A DNA stretch of 64,000 nucleotides from Azoarcus sp. DD4 (GCF_006496635.1 NZ_CP022958.1:3286001-3350000), one strand, 5' to 3'; numbered from the stretch's first letter, positions 39,064 through 48,253 are shown. Program-made: numbers and translations. Notes: generated from the letters alone by a model not told the origin.

Positions 39064-41874
39064 TCAGGCGCGGGCCGGCCTTTCCCCACAGTATTCGAGG
39101 ATGGCCGTGCGCGCACGGTCGCGCAGCGCGAGCACGCCGTGCCAGCCGTCGCCTTCCGGCAGCAGCGGCGGGCAGACGGTGATGGCGATCCGTCCGCGCC
39201 GGGGCAGCCAGGAGCCGTCGCGCAGCACCTCGCGCGTACCGGCAAGGGCAAGCGGCACGACCGGCAGGCGGGCCGCGGCGGCGACCTGGAAGGCACCGAG
39301 ATGGAAGGGTCGGAGGCCGGGTTCGCCGCTGAAGGTGCCCTCGGCAAAGAACAGCAGCGGCGGCCAGCGCGCGGCGATCGCGGCAAGGGAGCGCGCCTCG
39401 GCGACGCTGCGGCGCGCATCGAGGCGATCGACGAAATGCGCCCCGAGGCGGTTGAAGAACAGCGAGAGGCTGCGGTTCTGCCTGAGTTCGGCCTTGGCGA
39501 CGAAGCCGACCGGCACCGGCAGCGCCGCCGCCACCGCGATGCCGTCGATGTAGCTCGCGTGGTTGGCGACGAACACGCAGGGGCCGGCAGGCAGGTTGTG
39601 CAGCCCGGCGACGTCGAGCCGGCAACCGCTCAGGCGGGCCAGCACGCGCGCAAGCCGGCGCGACACCGCCCAGCGCGCCTGCAGCCGCGGCAGCAGCGCC
39701 ACCGCCGGCACTGCCAGGCCCGCGAGAAAGCCGAACCAGCCCCACGCCCACGCGCCGTAGGCCCAGGCCGGCAGGCGCGCCAGCGCCGTACGCCCCTGCC
39801 CGGCGATGCTCGCCAGGCCGAGCCGCAGTACCTGTAGCCAGGGCGCGCGCGTGGCGGCGCCCAGGCTGCCGTCGAGGTAGCATGCGCGCACGGCGGCGCG
39901 GCGGATCTTGCCGCTCGACGTCTTCAGCACCGCGTGCGGCGGGGCCAGCACCACCTCGTCCGGCGGTTGTTCCAGCAAGTCCGCGCCGAGCGCGACGATG
40001 GCCTGCACCAGCGCCCTGCGCGCCGCCGGATCGCGCGTCCGCGTCTCCGCCACCACCACCAGCTTCTCGGTGCCGCTGTGCGGGTCGGCAACGCCGAAGG
40101 CGGCGACGCAGCCCTTGCGTATGCCTGCGAGTTCGCCCACGGCCTGTTCGAGTTCGTACGGATAGAGGTTGCGCCCGCCGCGGATGATCAGATCCTTGGC
40201 GCGGCCGGTGACGTAGAGCTCGCCGTCGGCGACATAGGCGTAGTCGCCGCTGTCCAGCCAGTCGCCGTCGACCAGGCTGCGACTGGCTTCCGGATTGCGG
40301 TGGTAACCCGCGCAGGCCGACGGACCGCGGAAAGCGAGACGCCCCACCCGCCTTTCGGGCAGATCCGCGCCCGTCGGTCCGACGATGCGTACCCTGTGCC
40401 CCGGCAGGGGCGGTCCGCAGCTGACGAAGCGCAGCGCGTGCGCTTCCTCCGCCGCCGCCGGCCGTGCGTGGCCGTCGGCCTCGAACGCTGCACGATCCAC
40501 CCGATCGATGCGCAGGCTGCGGCCCGGCGGCGACACCGCCAGCCCGACCGCGCATTCCGCCAGGCCGTACATCGGCGTCAGGATCTCTGCACGCAGGCCG
40601 TAGCGGGCGAAGGCCGCGGCGAAGCGTGTCATGGTGTCCGGGCTCACCGGCTCCGCGCCGTTTGCCGCCATGCGCCAGCTGGAAAGATCGAGGCCATCGA
40701 GGTCCTGGTCGGCGAGACGGCGCAGGCAGAGCTCGAAGGCGAAATTGGGCGCTGCGGTGACCGTTCCGCGGTGGCGGTGGATGGCCCACAGCCACCGTTC
40801 GGGCCGGCCGAGGAAGTCGAGCGGCGACATCAGGATCAGCGGACAACCGTAATACAGGCTGCCCAGCCAGGCACCGATCAAGCCCATGTCGTGATACAGC
40901 GGCAGCCAGCTCACCGCCACGTCGGTGGAATCCAGCGCGATCACGCCGCCCCACGCCCGGATGTTGGCGAGCAGGTTGGCATGGCTGAGCACCACCCCCT
41001 TCGGATCGCCGGTGGAACCCGAGGTGTATTGCACCAGCGCAGTGTCGCCGGACTGCAACGGCCGGAGGGCCGCCACCGGCCCTTCCGCCAGCGCCGCGGC
41101 GGTGGTGAGATGGCGCAGGGCGGGAGCCAGGCCCGTCAGCATCCGCGCCAGCGGCCGGACGGTGTCGAAGGCGATCAGTACCGGCGCCTCGCAGTTGCGC
41201 AGGATGCCTGCCTGGCGGCGCAGGTGTTCCTCGACCTGGGTGGCGCGTGCCGGCGGATAGAGCGGCACCGGCACCGCGCCGGCATACAGGATGCCGAAGA
41301 AGCAGCGGAAGAAGTCCAGCCCCGAGGGCAGCATCAGCGCCACGCACTGCCCGGCCTGCACCCCCAGGGTCCGCAGCCCGCCCGCCACACGGGTGGCCGC
41401 ACCGGCGAGGTCGCCGTAGCTCAGGTTGTCGAGCGCATCCGACTGCCGGTAGAAGCTGACGTGGCAGCGCTCGGGATGGTGCGCCACATGCCAGTTCAGC
41501 GCCTCGACCAGATTGGCAGCGCGATCGGGCGTGCCCGACATGCGCACGGGCGCCGCGTCGCGCGCCTGCATGGCGCTCTCCGGCAGCGTCGGCGGCCCCG
41601 CAACCTCAAGCGCCTGCAGCAAGGCGCGGGGCGTCTCCGCTTTGGCCAGCACATCTTCCGGCAGGCGGACATCGAACGCCTGCTCGATGCGCGCCAGCAG
41701 TTCGACGCGGGCCAGGCTGTCGAGGCCGAGATCGCGTTCGAGTGCGCTGTCGAGGCCCGCCGGCACACCGGCTTCGGCCGGGCCGCCGGCATGCAGTTCG
41801 GCGACCAGCGCATCGATCAACGCCAGCAGCCGGGTCTCCGCGCCATCTTCGGGTCGGTGGGCCGCGCCGTGCAT
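39064..41874 (-). CDS. ACP - acyl-AMP ligase - PlsC acyltransferase fusion
   Basis: 936 residues in three units. Residues 1-90: acyl carrier protein with LGLDSLARVE (Ser53 for phosphopantetheine). Residues about 115-680: fatty acyl-AMP-ligase-type adenylation domain with YTSGSTGDPKGVVLSH, MYGLAECAVGLA, DSGDYAYVADGELYVTGRAKDLIIRGGRN and KTSSGKIRR. Residues about 700-935: hydrophobic stretch then 1-acyl-glycerol-phosphate acyltransferase fold with NHASYID (HX4D) and FFAEGTFS. It could activate a fatty acid, load the ACP and transfer it to a lipid head group. The gene is convergent with dmpR and its link to aromatic metabolism is not obvious. GTG at 41877 is an alternative start. Confidence 0.88.
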   Translation of the reverse strand: MHGAAHRPEDGAETRLLALIDALVAELHAGGPAEAGVPAGLDSALERDLGLDSLARVELLARIEQAFDVRLPEDVLAKAETPRALLQALEVAGPPTLPESAMQARDAAPVRMSGTPDRAANLVEALNWHVAHHPERCHVSFYRQSDALDNLSYGDLAGAATRVAGGLRTLGVQAGQCVALMLPSGLDFFRCFFGILYAGAVPVPLYPPARATQVEEHLRRQAGILRNCEAPVLIAFDTVRPLARMLTGLAPALRHLTTAAALAEGPVAALRPLQSGDTALVQYTSGSTGDPKGVVLSHANLLANIRAWGGVIALDSTDVAVSWLPLYHDMGLIGAWLGSLYYGCPLILMSPLDFLGRPERWLWAIHRHRGTVTAAPNFAFELCLRRLADQDLDGLDLSSWRMAANGAEPVSPDTMTRFAAAFARYGLRAEILTPMYGLAECAVGLAVSPPGRSLRIDRVDRAAFEADGHARPAAAEEAHALRFVSCGPPLPGHRVRIVGPTGADLPERRVGRLAFRGPSACAGYHRNPEASRSLVDGDWLDSGDYAYVADGELYVTGRAKDLIIRGGRNLYPYELEQAVGELAGIRKGCVAAFGVADPHSGTEKLVVVAETRTRDPAARRALVQAIVALGADLLEQPPDEVVLAPPHAVLKTSSGKIRRAAVRACYLDGSLGAATRAPWLQVLRLGLASIAGQGRTALARLPAWAYGAWAWGWFGFLAGLAVPAVALLPRLQARWAVSRRLARVLARLSGCRLDVAGLHNLPAGPCVFVANHASYIDGIAVAAALPVPVGFVAKAELRQNRSLSLFFNRLGAHFVDRLDARRSVAEARSLAAIAARWPPLLFFAEGTFSGEPGLRPFHLGAFQVAAAARLPVVPLALAGTREVLRDGSWLPRRGRIAITVCPPLLPEGDGWHGVLALRDRARTAILEYCGERPARA

Positions 41875-42154
41875 CACACCGGTTTCCGTCCGCTGTCCGG
41901 CGCGTCATCCGCACCGGCAACGGACGGACAGCCCCTCGCCGGCACGAGCACCTCGCGAACCCGCCTCGGTCCGCAGCCCAGCCCTGGCATCCCGGTCTGC
42001 CCGACAAACCTGCCAATCATCGTTCTGCCTCCATCGCTGGACGCCCGGGGGCGCATCGAACCCTTCCGCCGACAGCGCGGCATCAGGCGACGCTTGCCCC
42101 GCCAACAAGACTTGGGCCACAAGGCTGCGGCAAGCGTTCCCTCGCGCCCGCCGC

Positions 42155-43036
42155 TCAGGCGCGCCGCAGGTTGGCCGCGCGGAAGGCCGACGGCGACATG
42201 CCCTGGCGGCGGGTGAAGAAACGCGAGAAGTAAGCCGGATCGCGGAAGCCGAGCGAATAGCTGATGGCGGTGACGTCGAGGTCGGAGTAAGCCAGCAGCC
42301 GGCGCGCTTCCAGCAGCAGGCGGTCGTGCAGCAATTGCTGCGCGCTGACCCCGGTCTCACGCCGGCAGCTGTTGTTGAGCTGGGTGGTCGACACGCCCAG
42401 CCGGCTGGCGTAGAAGCCCAACGGCTGCCATTCGCGGAAATGGCGCTCGATCAGGTCCATGAAGCGTTCGATACGCTGGCGGAAGCGGTCCTGGCTGGCA
42501 CGCCCGGTCGACGCACCGGCCGCCCGCGCCAGCCACACCACCACCAGTCCGAGCGTGGCCATCAGCACCGACAGCCGCCCTGCTTCGCCGCCGGCGTATT
42601 CGCGGCCGATCTGACCGAAGCACATGCGCATCAGCGCCAGGCCCTCGTCGTCACCCGCCAGCGGGATGTAGAGCGCGGTGTCGAGCTGGCCCTTGAGTTC
42701 GGGCGAGAGCGCCAGCAGTTCGCCCAGCAGGAAATGCGGAATGGTGACGATGTGTCCAAGCACATCCGACGAGAAGCGGAAGCCGTGGGCCTGGCGTGGC
42801 GGCATCATCACCACGCAGGGGGTGGCCAGCGGCGCCGCCTGCGTCTCCAGCGTCATGCCGGCGCTGCCCTCCTGCAGGAAGAGGATCTGCAGCAGGTTGT
42901 CGTGGCTGTGCGGGGTGATTTCCCAATCGTACAGGGCGCTGCGGTCGGCGATCGTCTCGTAGTGGATGGGCTCCGGCGTCGGCCACAGTTGCTGCTCGCC
43001 GAACAGCTTGTATGTCGGGATGATTCTCTCTTCCAT
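42155..43036 (-). CDS. AraC-family regulator, PobR-like, divergent from pobA
   Basis: 293 residues. N-terminal cupin-like effector domain (PHSHDNLLQILFLQEGSAGM, PRQAHGFRFSSD) and C-terminal double HTH (LGVSTTQLNNSCRRETG, ISYSLGFRDPAYFSRFFTRRQGMSPSAFR). It diverges from pobA with a 166-nt gap, the usual arrangement for AraC-type 4-hydroxybenzoate-responsive activators. The start at 43036 (MEERIIPTYKLFGE) matches the conserved family start better than the longer frame. Confidence 0.9.
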   Translation of the reverse strand: MEERIIPTYKLFGEQQLWPTPEPIHYETIADRSALYDWEITPHSHDNLLQILFLQEGSAGMTLETQAAPLATPCVVMMPPRQAHGFRFSSDVLGHIVTIPHFLLGELLALSPELKGQLDTALYIPLAGDDEGLALMRMCFGQIGREYAGGEAGRLSVLMATLGLVVVWLARAAGASTGRASQDRFRQRIERFMDLIERHFREWQPLGFYASRLGVSTTQLNNSCRRETGVSAQQLLHDRLLLEARRLLAYSDLDVTAISYSLGFRDPAYFSRFFTRRQGMSPSAFRAANLRRA

Positions 43037-43077
43037 CGCGCCTCGGGTCCGCATTTCCGCTATGTCGTCGGAGCCTA

Positions 43078-43090
43078 TCGAAATTTTCGA
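43078..43090. promoter_or_regulatory. Inverted repeat in the pobA/AraC intergenic region
   Basis: TCGAAATTTTCGA, 6-1-6 inverted repeat, 42 nt upstream of the AraC start and 113 nt upstream of pobA. Candidate binding site; AraC regulators more often use direct repeats, so assignment is tentative. Confidence 0.35.
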
Positions 43091-43202
43091 AAAGTACAAG
43101 TATTGACCCGACTGAGTTCAAGCGGCGCGTGGTCCCGACTCCTATAGTTCAGCTGTCCGCGCACCCGATTGCGCGACGCGTTCAGCCCAAATGGAGAGAG
43201 AC

Positions 43203-44390
43203 ATGCAAACTCAAGTCGGCATCATCGGCGGCGGCCCCTCGGGCCTGTGCCTGGCCCGCCTGCTCAGCCAGGCCGGTATCAAGAGCATCATCCTCGAACG
43301 CCAGACCCGCGACTACGTCGAAGCCCGCATCCGCGCCGGCATCCTCGAACAGGGCATGGCCGACCTGATGCGCAAGGCCGGCGTCGGCGCGCGCATGGAC
43401 AAGGAAGGCCTGCTGCACGACGGCATCGTGCTGACCTTCGACGGCCGCGAGGAACGCATCAACATGGCCGCGCTGACCGGCGGCAAGCAGGTGATGGTGT
43501 ACGGCCAGACCGAACTCACCAAGGATCTTTACGACGCGGTGCTCAAGGACGAGAACATCACCGTGGTCTTCGAGGCACGCGACGTGCATCCGGTCGGCTA
43601 CATGGACGGAAAGCCCAAGCTGGAATTCCACAAGGACGGTAAGCAGACCATCATCGACTGCGACTACATCGCCGGCTGCGACGGTTACCACGGCGCCTCG
43701 CGCGCCTCGGTGCCGCGCGACAAGCTGAAGGAATTCGAGCGCATCTACCCGTTCGGCTGGCTGGGCCTGCTGTCGGAAACCCCGCCGGTGCATGAAGAGC
43801 TGATCTACGCCAACAGCAAGCGCGGCTTCGCACTGTGCTCGATGCGTTCGCACACCCGCAGCCGGTACTACATCCAGGTCGGCCTCGACGAGAAGGTCGA
43901 GGACTGGTCGGACGAGCGCTTCTGGGACGAAATCCGCCGCCGCCTGCCCGAGCACATCGCCGAGAAGATGGTCACCGGCCCGTCGATCGAGAAGAGCATC
44001 GCGCCGCTGCGCAGCTTCGTCACCGAACCGATGCGCTTCGGCAACCTGTTCCTGGTCGGCGACGCCGCCCACATCGTGCCGCCCACCGGCGCCAAGGGCC
44101 TCAACCTCGCCGCCTCCGACATGTACTACCTGTCGACCGCACTGATCGCCTACTACAAGGAAGGCCGTACCGACCTGCTCGACCGCTACTCCGAAACCGC
44201 GCTGCGCCGCGTCTGGGCTGCCGTGCGCTTCTCGTGGTGGTTCACCTCGATCATGCACAAATTCAACGAAGACCCGATCGAGCACAAGATCCAGCTCGCC
44301 GAGCTCGACTACCTGATGAGCTCGACCGCCGGCAAGACCACCATTGCCGAGAACTACGTCGGCCTGCCGTTCGATCCGACCTTCGAGTAA
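43203..44390 (+). CDS. pobA: 4-hydroxybenzoate 3-monooxygenase
   Basis: 395 residues, matching PobA length. FAD fold QVGIIGGGPSGLCLARLL, RAGILEQGMADL, DG motif IAGCDGYHGASR, and GD motif NLFLVGDAAHIVPPTGAKGLNLAASD. It makes protocatechuate from 4-hydroxybenzoate with NADPH and O2. No protocatechuate ring-cleavage genes are in the window, so they must lie elsewhere. ATG 43203 has GGAGAG about 6 nt upstream. Confidence 0.97.
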   Translation: MQTQVGIIGGGPSGLCLARLLSQAGIKSIILERQTRDYVEARIRAGILEQGMADLMRKAGVGARMDKEGLLHDGIVLTFDGREERINMAALTGGKQVMVYGQTELTKDLYDAVLKDENITVVFEARDVHPVGYMDGKPKLEFHKDGKQTIIDCDYIAGCDGYHGASRASVPRDKLKEFERIYPFGWLGLLSETPPVHEELIYANSKRGFALCSMRSHTRSRYYIQVGLDEKVEDWSDERFWDEIRRRLPEHIAEKMVTGPSIEKSIAPLRSFVTEPMRFGNLFLVGDAAHIVPPTGAKGLNLAASDMYYLSTALIAYYKEGRTDLLDRYSETALRRVWAAVRFSWWFTSIMHKFNEDPIEHKIQLAELDYLMSSTAGKTTIAENYVGLPFDPTFE

Positions 44391-44416
44391 TCGCTTCCCC
44401 ATCCCGGAAGCGCAAG

Positions 44417-44452
44417 ACGGGCGCAGCTCACAAGGCTGCGCCCGTTTTTCCT
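44417..44452 (+). terminator. Rho-independent terminator of pobA
   Basis: Perfect 11-bp stem ACGGGCGCAGC/GCTGCGCCCGT, 7-nt loop, then TTTTCC, about 27 nt after the stop. Confidence 0.9.
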
Positions 44453-44567
44453 TCCAGGGGAAAGCCGCGCCGGCGGCCGCACGGCGGCAGGCCCTTTGAG
44501 GCACTATGAGGACACCGCTTGCGCGACACTCGGCACGAGACACGCGCGCGACACCGCGGTCGTCCCG

Positions 44568-45881
44568 ATGCTCCTCGCTCACTGGTCCTTGTTCGTCGGC
44601 GTCCTGCTCATCACGATGGTCCTGGTGAGTACACTGCTCGCACGCCTGCCGCTGAGCAGCGCCATGATCTATCTCGCCCTCGGCTATGCGCTCGGCCCCG
44701 GCGGCATCGCCGTGATCGCGCCCGATCCGATGCGCCACGCAGGCACGCTGGAAGCCATTACCGAGGTCGCGCTGCTGATCTCCCTCTTCGCCACCGGCCT
44801 GAAACTGGGCGTTCCGCTCCGCGACCGCAGCTGGGCGCTTCCCTTGCGCCTCGCCTTTCCGACCATGGCCCTGACCGTGGCGCTGATCGCTGCGATCGGG
44901 GTGTGGGGCCTGGGCTTGTCCGCGGGCGCCGCGGTGCTGCTTGGCGGCATCCTCGCCCCGACTGATCCGGTGCTGGCATCCAGCCTCCAGTCGGGTCACG
45001 GTAGCCGGCCCGATCGGGTCCGCTTCAGCCTCGCCGCGGAAGGCGGGCTGAACGATGGCTCCGCCTTCCCCTTCGTGCTGCTGGGCATGGGCCTGATCGG
45101 GCTGCACGAACTGGGTGGCGGCTGGCGCTGGTCGGTGGCCGATCTGCTGTGGGCGCCCGCCGGCGGGATCGCAATCGGTACGGCGCTGGGGGCGCTGATC
45201 GGAAAGCTGATCGTCCGCCTGCGTACGCGCCACCATACCGCCGTCGGGCTCAACGAATTCCTCTCGCTCGGCCTCATTGCCAGCGCCTACGGCACGGCCC
45301 AGCTGCTGATGGCGTCCGGCTTCCTGGCCGTTTTCGCTGCCGGGCTCGCCTTGCGCCGGGTGGAGGAACAACCGCTCGCCGGATCGGTATCACTGGACCT
45401 CGCCCCGCCTCTCGCCCATGCCCCCGACCACGCCTCTGCCGAGCGAGCCACGCACTCGCACCATGCAAGCGCCACGATGACCCACGCGGTACTGGAGTTC
45501 AGCGAGCAACTGGAAAAGCTCGCCGAACTCGCAATCGTCCTGATCATCGGTGCGATGCTCCCCTACGCGACGGGGTTGGCGGGCCTGTGGTGGTTCGTCC
45601 CGGTGCTGTTGCTGCTGTTGCGCCCGGTGGCGGTGGCGGCGGGCCTGGCCGGCAATCCGGTCCATCCTCATCAGAAGGCAATGATCGGCTGGTTCGGCAT
45701 TCGCGGCGTCGGCTCGGTCTTCTACCTGATGTACGCCCTTCATCACGGGGTGTCGGGCGCGCTGGCGCAACAGTTGGTCACGCTTACGCTGATCACGGTC
45801 GCTGCCTCCATTCTCCTGCACGGCATCTCGGCACATCCGGCGATGACCTGGTACGAGCGGCGCCGCAGCAAGCCGGCCTGA
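44568..45881 (+). CDS. Cation:proton antiporter (CPA1/NhaP-like)
   Basis: 437 residues with about 12 hydrophobic helices. Family landmarks: MIYLALGYALGPGG, ATGLKLGVPL, GGILAPTDPVLASSLQSG (the TDP ion-site region), SLAAEGGLNDGSAFPFV (the ND motif) and GIRGVGSVFYLMYA. A His/Ala-rich loop (about 300-330, HAPDHASAERATHSHHAS) interrupts the helices. It exchanges Na+ or K+ for H+. The start is uncertain: ATG 44568 begins directly at the first helix, but the upstream TTG at 44496 is also open. Confidence 0.9.
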   Translation: MLLAHWSLFVGVLLITMVLVSTLLARLPLSSAMIYLALGYALGPGGIAVIAPDPMRHAGTLEAITEVALLISLFATGLKLGVPLRDRSWALPLRLAFPTMALTVALIAAIGVWGLGLSAGAAVLLGGILAPTDPVLASSLQSGHGSRPDRVRFSLAAEGGLNDGSAFPFVLLGMGLIGLHELGGGWRWSVADLLWAPAGGIAIGTALGALIGKLIVRLRTRHHTAVGLNEFLSLGLIASAYGTAQLLMASGFLAVFAAGLALRRVEEQPLAGSVSLDLAPPLAHAPDHASAERATHSHHASATMTHAVLEFSEQLEKLAELAIVLIIGAMLPYATGLAGLWWFVPVLLLLLRPVAVAAGLAGNPVHPHQKAMIGWFGIRGVGSVFYLMYALHHGVSGALAQQLVTLTLITVAASILLHGISAHPAMTWYERRRSKPA

Positions 45882-45935
45882 CCCGGCACACCCTGGCGAT
45901 CTATATTTTCCCCTGCCCCGTTTATCAGGATTCAT

Positions 45936-45950
45936 CGGCCTATACTGGAT
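45936..45950 (+). promoter_or_regulatory. Promoter element shared with the SDR gene at 46974
   Basis: CGGCCTATACTGGAT, containing -10 TATACT, 44 nt before the microprotein start. An identical 15-mer is at 46926-46940. No good -35 is visible in either, so an alternative sigma factor or activator is possible. Confidence 0.5.
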
Positions 45951-45989
45951 TTGCACCGGTATCCGCCAGTGCTCGCCAGGAGCAGGATC

Positions 45990-46115
45990 ATGAGCAAGAC
46001 CAGGCAAAGCAACAAGGAAGCGAAGAAACAGCCGCTTCTGAGCCCCAAGGAAAAGAAGGCCGCCAAACAGGCGAAGAAGCACGCCCCAGCGGTAACGCCC
46101 ATCATTCCGCGCTGA
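45990..46115 (+). CDS. Lysine-rich 41-residue microprotein
   Basis: 41 residues, about one quarter Lys, in a helical-looking repeat pattern (NKEAKKQPLL, PKEKKAAKQAKKHA) ending VTPIIPR. AGGAGCAGG lies just before the ATG and a -10-like TATACT is upstream, which supports translation. Short highly basic proteins with this Ser-Pro-Lys-Glu-Lys-Lys pattern recur in betaproteobacteria without assigned function. Nucleic acid or ribosome binding is suggested by charge alone. Confidence 0.65.
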   Translation: MSKTRQSNKEAKKQPLLSPKEKKAAKQAKKHAPAVTPIIPR

Positions 46116-46392
46116 GCTGACAAGCGGGTGACAGCCCGTTCAGTGCGCTGGCACGGCCAAGGCGGAGTGCGTCTTTCCCCGGCCGGGGGATCGTATCGCC
46201 CGCACGCCGGCAGCACGTCCGCTGTCCGCTAACGCCTGACGCCCTCCCGCTGATCGTCAGCGGCCACTCGATACACCGTCGGTTTACACCAAGCCTGCCG
46301 TCTGCGCTGCCGAGGCGCCCCCCGTCCATTGCCGGGGCCGACCGGGCCATGTCCGGTCATCCGCTGTTCCGCCCCCCAGGAGGAGTTCCACC

Positions 46393-46830
46393 ATGCCCAA
46401 TCGCCAAGTCAGAGAGGTCATCCGCAATCAGGACTGCGTCACCGTCCCCGCCGACACCAAGGTGCGCCGTGTCGCCGAACTCATGAAGAGCCACCATACC
46501 AGCGCCGTGCTCGTAGCCCACACCCGCACCAAGACCTTCGCCGGTATCTGCACCGAGCGCGACATCGTCTTCGGGGTGGTCGCAGCCGCGCGGGATCCGG
46601 AGGCCGTGACAGTGAAGGAAATCATGACCGCCGAACCGCAAACCGTCTCGCCGGACAGCCCCTTCGGCCACGCCTTGCACCTCATGTACGAAGGGGGCTA
46701 TCACCACATCCCCGTCGTCGACGACAACCGTCCGGTGGGCATTCTCAGCGCCAAGGACGCTCTCGGCCTGGAAGCCGTGCAGTTCGAACTCGAACTGGTA
46801 CGCCGCGAGGAAATCACGGTCATCCTCTGA
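46393..46830 (+). CDS. Two-CBS-domain protein
   Basis: 145 residues, two tandem CBS domains (about 8-65 and 75-135), with VPADTKVRRVAELMKSHHTSAVLV and TVSPDSPFGHALHLMYEGGYHHIPVVD. Such stand-alone pairs bind adenine nucleotides and regulate partners. A strong AGGAGGAG site precedes the ATG. The 277-nt gap upstream shows nothing else I can support. Partner unknown. Confidence 0.92.
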   Translation: MPNRQVREVIRNQDCVTVPADTKVRRVAELMKSHHTSAVLVAHTRTKTFAGICTERDIVFGVVAAARDPEAVTVKEIMTAEPQTVSPDSPFGHALHLMYEGGYHHIPVVDDNRPVGILSAKDALGLEAVQFELELVRREEITVIL

Positions 46831-46925
46831 AGCTTCGGCGCGGACGCCATGGGTCGAAGTGCTGCCGGCGCGCGCCTGCCGGCAGCAGCGCCAGCCCCCT
46901 GGCGGTCCGGTTGCAGGCCCGATGC

Positions 46926-46940
46926 CGGCCTATACTGGAT
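46926..46940 (+). promoter_or_regulatory. Promoter element shared with the microprotein gene
   Basis: CGGCCTATACTGGAT, identical to 45936-45950, with TATACT 38 nt before the SDR start. Suggests common control of the two genes. Confidence 0.5.
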
Positions 46941-46973
46941 CGGTAGCAGTGGCCTGCACTCAAAGGTGCGAAC

Positions 46974-47684
46974 ATGATCAGCCCGACCATCGTCGTCGTC
47001 ACTGGCGCCAACCGCGGACTGGGACGGGCGGCGGCGAAACGGCTCGCAGACATGAAGAACCATCTGGTAGTCGCCTGCGCCCGCGATCCGGCCACGCTGG
47101 AGCCGCTGCGCGACGAACTCCGGCAGGCCGGCCGCGACATCGCGTGCCGCCAGCTCGACGTCACCGACGATTCCTCGGTCGAAGCCCTGCACGACTGGCT
47201 GGCACGCCGCTTCGGACGGGTGGACGTGCTGATCAACAATGCCGGCGTCTCGATCGAACGCTTCCAGTGCCGCCTGCTCGATCTGCCGCTGGGGATCCTG
47301 CAACGCACGCTGAACACCAACCTGTTCGGCGTTCTGCGCGTCACCCAGGCGCTGGTCCCGCTGATGCGGGCGAGCACCGCCGGCCGGGTGGTCAACCTCT
47401 CCTCGGAGATGGGTCAGCTCGAAACCATGGCCGCCGGTTCGCCGGCTTACCGCATTTCCAAGACAGCCCTGAACGCGCTCACCCGCATCCTTGCCGCAGA
47501 ACTCGACGGCAGTCATATAAAGGTCAATGCGGCCTGCCCCGGCTGGTGCCGTACCGACCTCGGCGGCCGCAATGCCCCCCGCTCGGCCGAGGAGGGCGTC
47601 GACACCGTGGTGTGGCTTGCCACCCTGCCCGAGGACGGCCCCAGCGGCGGCTTCTTCCGCGACCGCGCACCCATCGCGTGGTAG
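46974..47684 (+). CDS. SDR family oxidoreductase (carbonyl-reductase-like)
   Basis: 236 residues. TGANRGLGRAAAKRLAD cofactor loop, ACARDPA after strand 2 (NADP preference), NNAGVS, Ser in NLSSEMGQ, and YRISKTAL (YxxxK). The layout, including NxFGVLRVTQALVPLM and the VNAACPGWCRTDLGG segment, resembles carbonyl reductases of the CBR1/plant SDR type acting on quinones or reactive carbonyls. Monocistronic. Substrate not known. Confidence 0.87.
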   Translation: MISPTIVVVTGANRGLGRAAAKRLADMKNHLVVACARDPATLEPLRDELRQAGRDIACRQLDVTDDSSVEALHDWLARRFGRVDVLINNAGVSIERFQCRLLDLPLGILQRTLNTNLFGVLRVTQALVPLMRASTAGRVVNLSSEMGQLETMAAGSPAYRISKTALNALTRILAAELDGSHIKVNAACPGWCRTDLGGRNAPRSAEEGVDTVVWLATLPEDGPSGGFFRDRAPIAW

Positions 47685-47724
47685 GGCACACCGGCAGCAG
47701 GTGCGCCGGGGCAGGGATTTCGCC

Positions 47725-47730
47725 GATACT
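47725..47730 (+). promoter_or_regulatory. Candidate -10 of the YqeY gene
   Basis: GATACT, 69 nt before the ATG. Weak evidence, no clear -35. Confidence 0.25.
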
Positions 47731-47798
47731 ATCGGGCTGCGAACCACACGCCGGCGCATGTGCAGGCCGGCCACGCCCCATCCCTGACGGAGTTTTCC

Positions 47799-48239
47799 AT
47801 GAGCCTCCTGGCCCAACTGAAAAAGGATTCCCTGCTTGCCCGCAAGTCCGGCGCAGGCGTCCGCAGCACGTTGCTCTCCACCCTGATCGCCGAAGCCGAG
47901 ATGGTCGGCAAGAACGCCGGCAACCGCGAAAGCACCGACGACGAAGTGCAGCAGACCATCCGCAAGTTCCTGAAGAACAACCAGGAAGCACTGTCCGTCA
48001 TCAAGGACGACGCCCGCCGCGCGGCGCTGGCCGAAGAGTCCGCCATCCTCACCGGATACCTGCCGCCGATGGCCGGTGAAGCCGAGGTGAAGGCCTTCAT
48101 CGCCGAGACCGTCGCCGGCCTCGCCGACCGCAGCCCCAAATCCATGGGTGCGGTCATGGCGGCGCTGAAGGCGAAGTTCGGCACCGGCTTCGACGCCAAG
48201 CAGGCCAACGCCTGGGTGCGCGAAGCCCTGAGTGCCTGA
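47799..48239 (+). CDS. GatB/YqeY domain protein
   Basis: 146 residues, YqeY fold similar to the C-terminal tRNA-contacting domain of GatB: LLAQLKKDSLLARKSG, LLSTLIAEAEMVGKNAG, EESAILTGYLPPM and MGAVMAALKAKFGTGFDAKQANAWVREAL. Role in bacteria not settled; an RNA-related function is proposed. The ATG at 47799 matches the family start (MSLLAQLK) and is preceded by ACGGAG. Confidence 0.92.
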   Translation: MSLLAQLKKDSLLARKSGAGVRSTLLSTLIAEAEMVGKNAGNRESTDDEVQQTIRKFLKNNQEALSVIKDDARRAALAEESAILTGYLPPMAGEAEVKAFIAETVAGLADRSPKSMGAVMAALKAKFGTGFDAKQANAWVREALSA

Positions 48240-48253
48240 GCGGACTGCACTGC

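Noticed and set aside
43182..45371. 729-codon minus-strand frame across pobA and the antiporter
   Set aside because: Both real genes are on the plus strand with full motifs; the long minus frame reflects codon-position GC bias.
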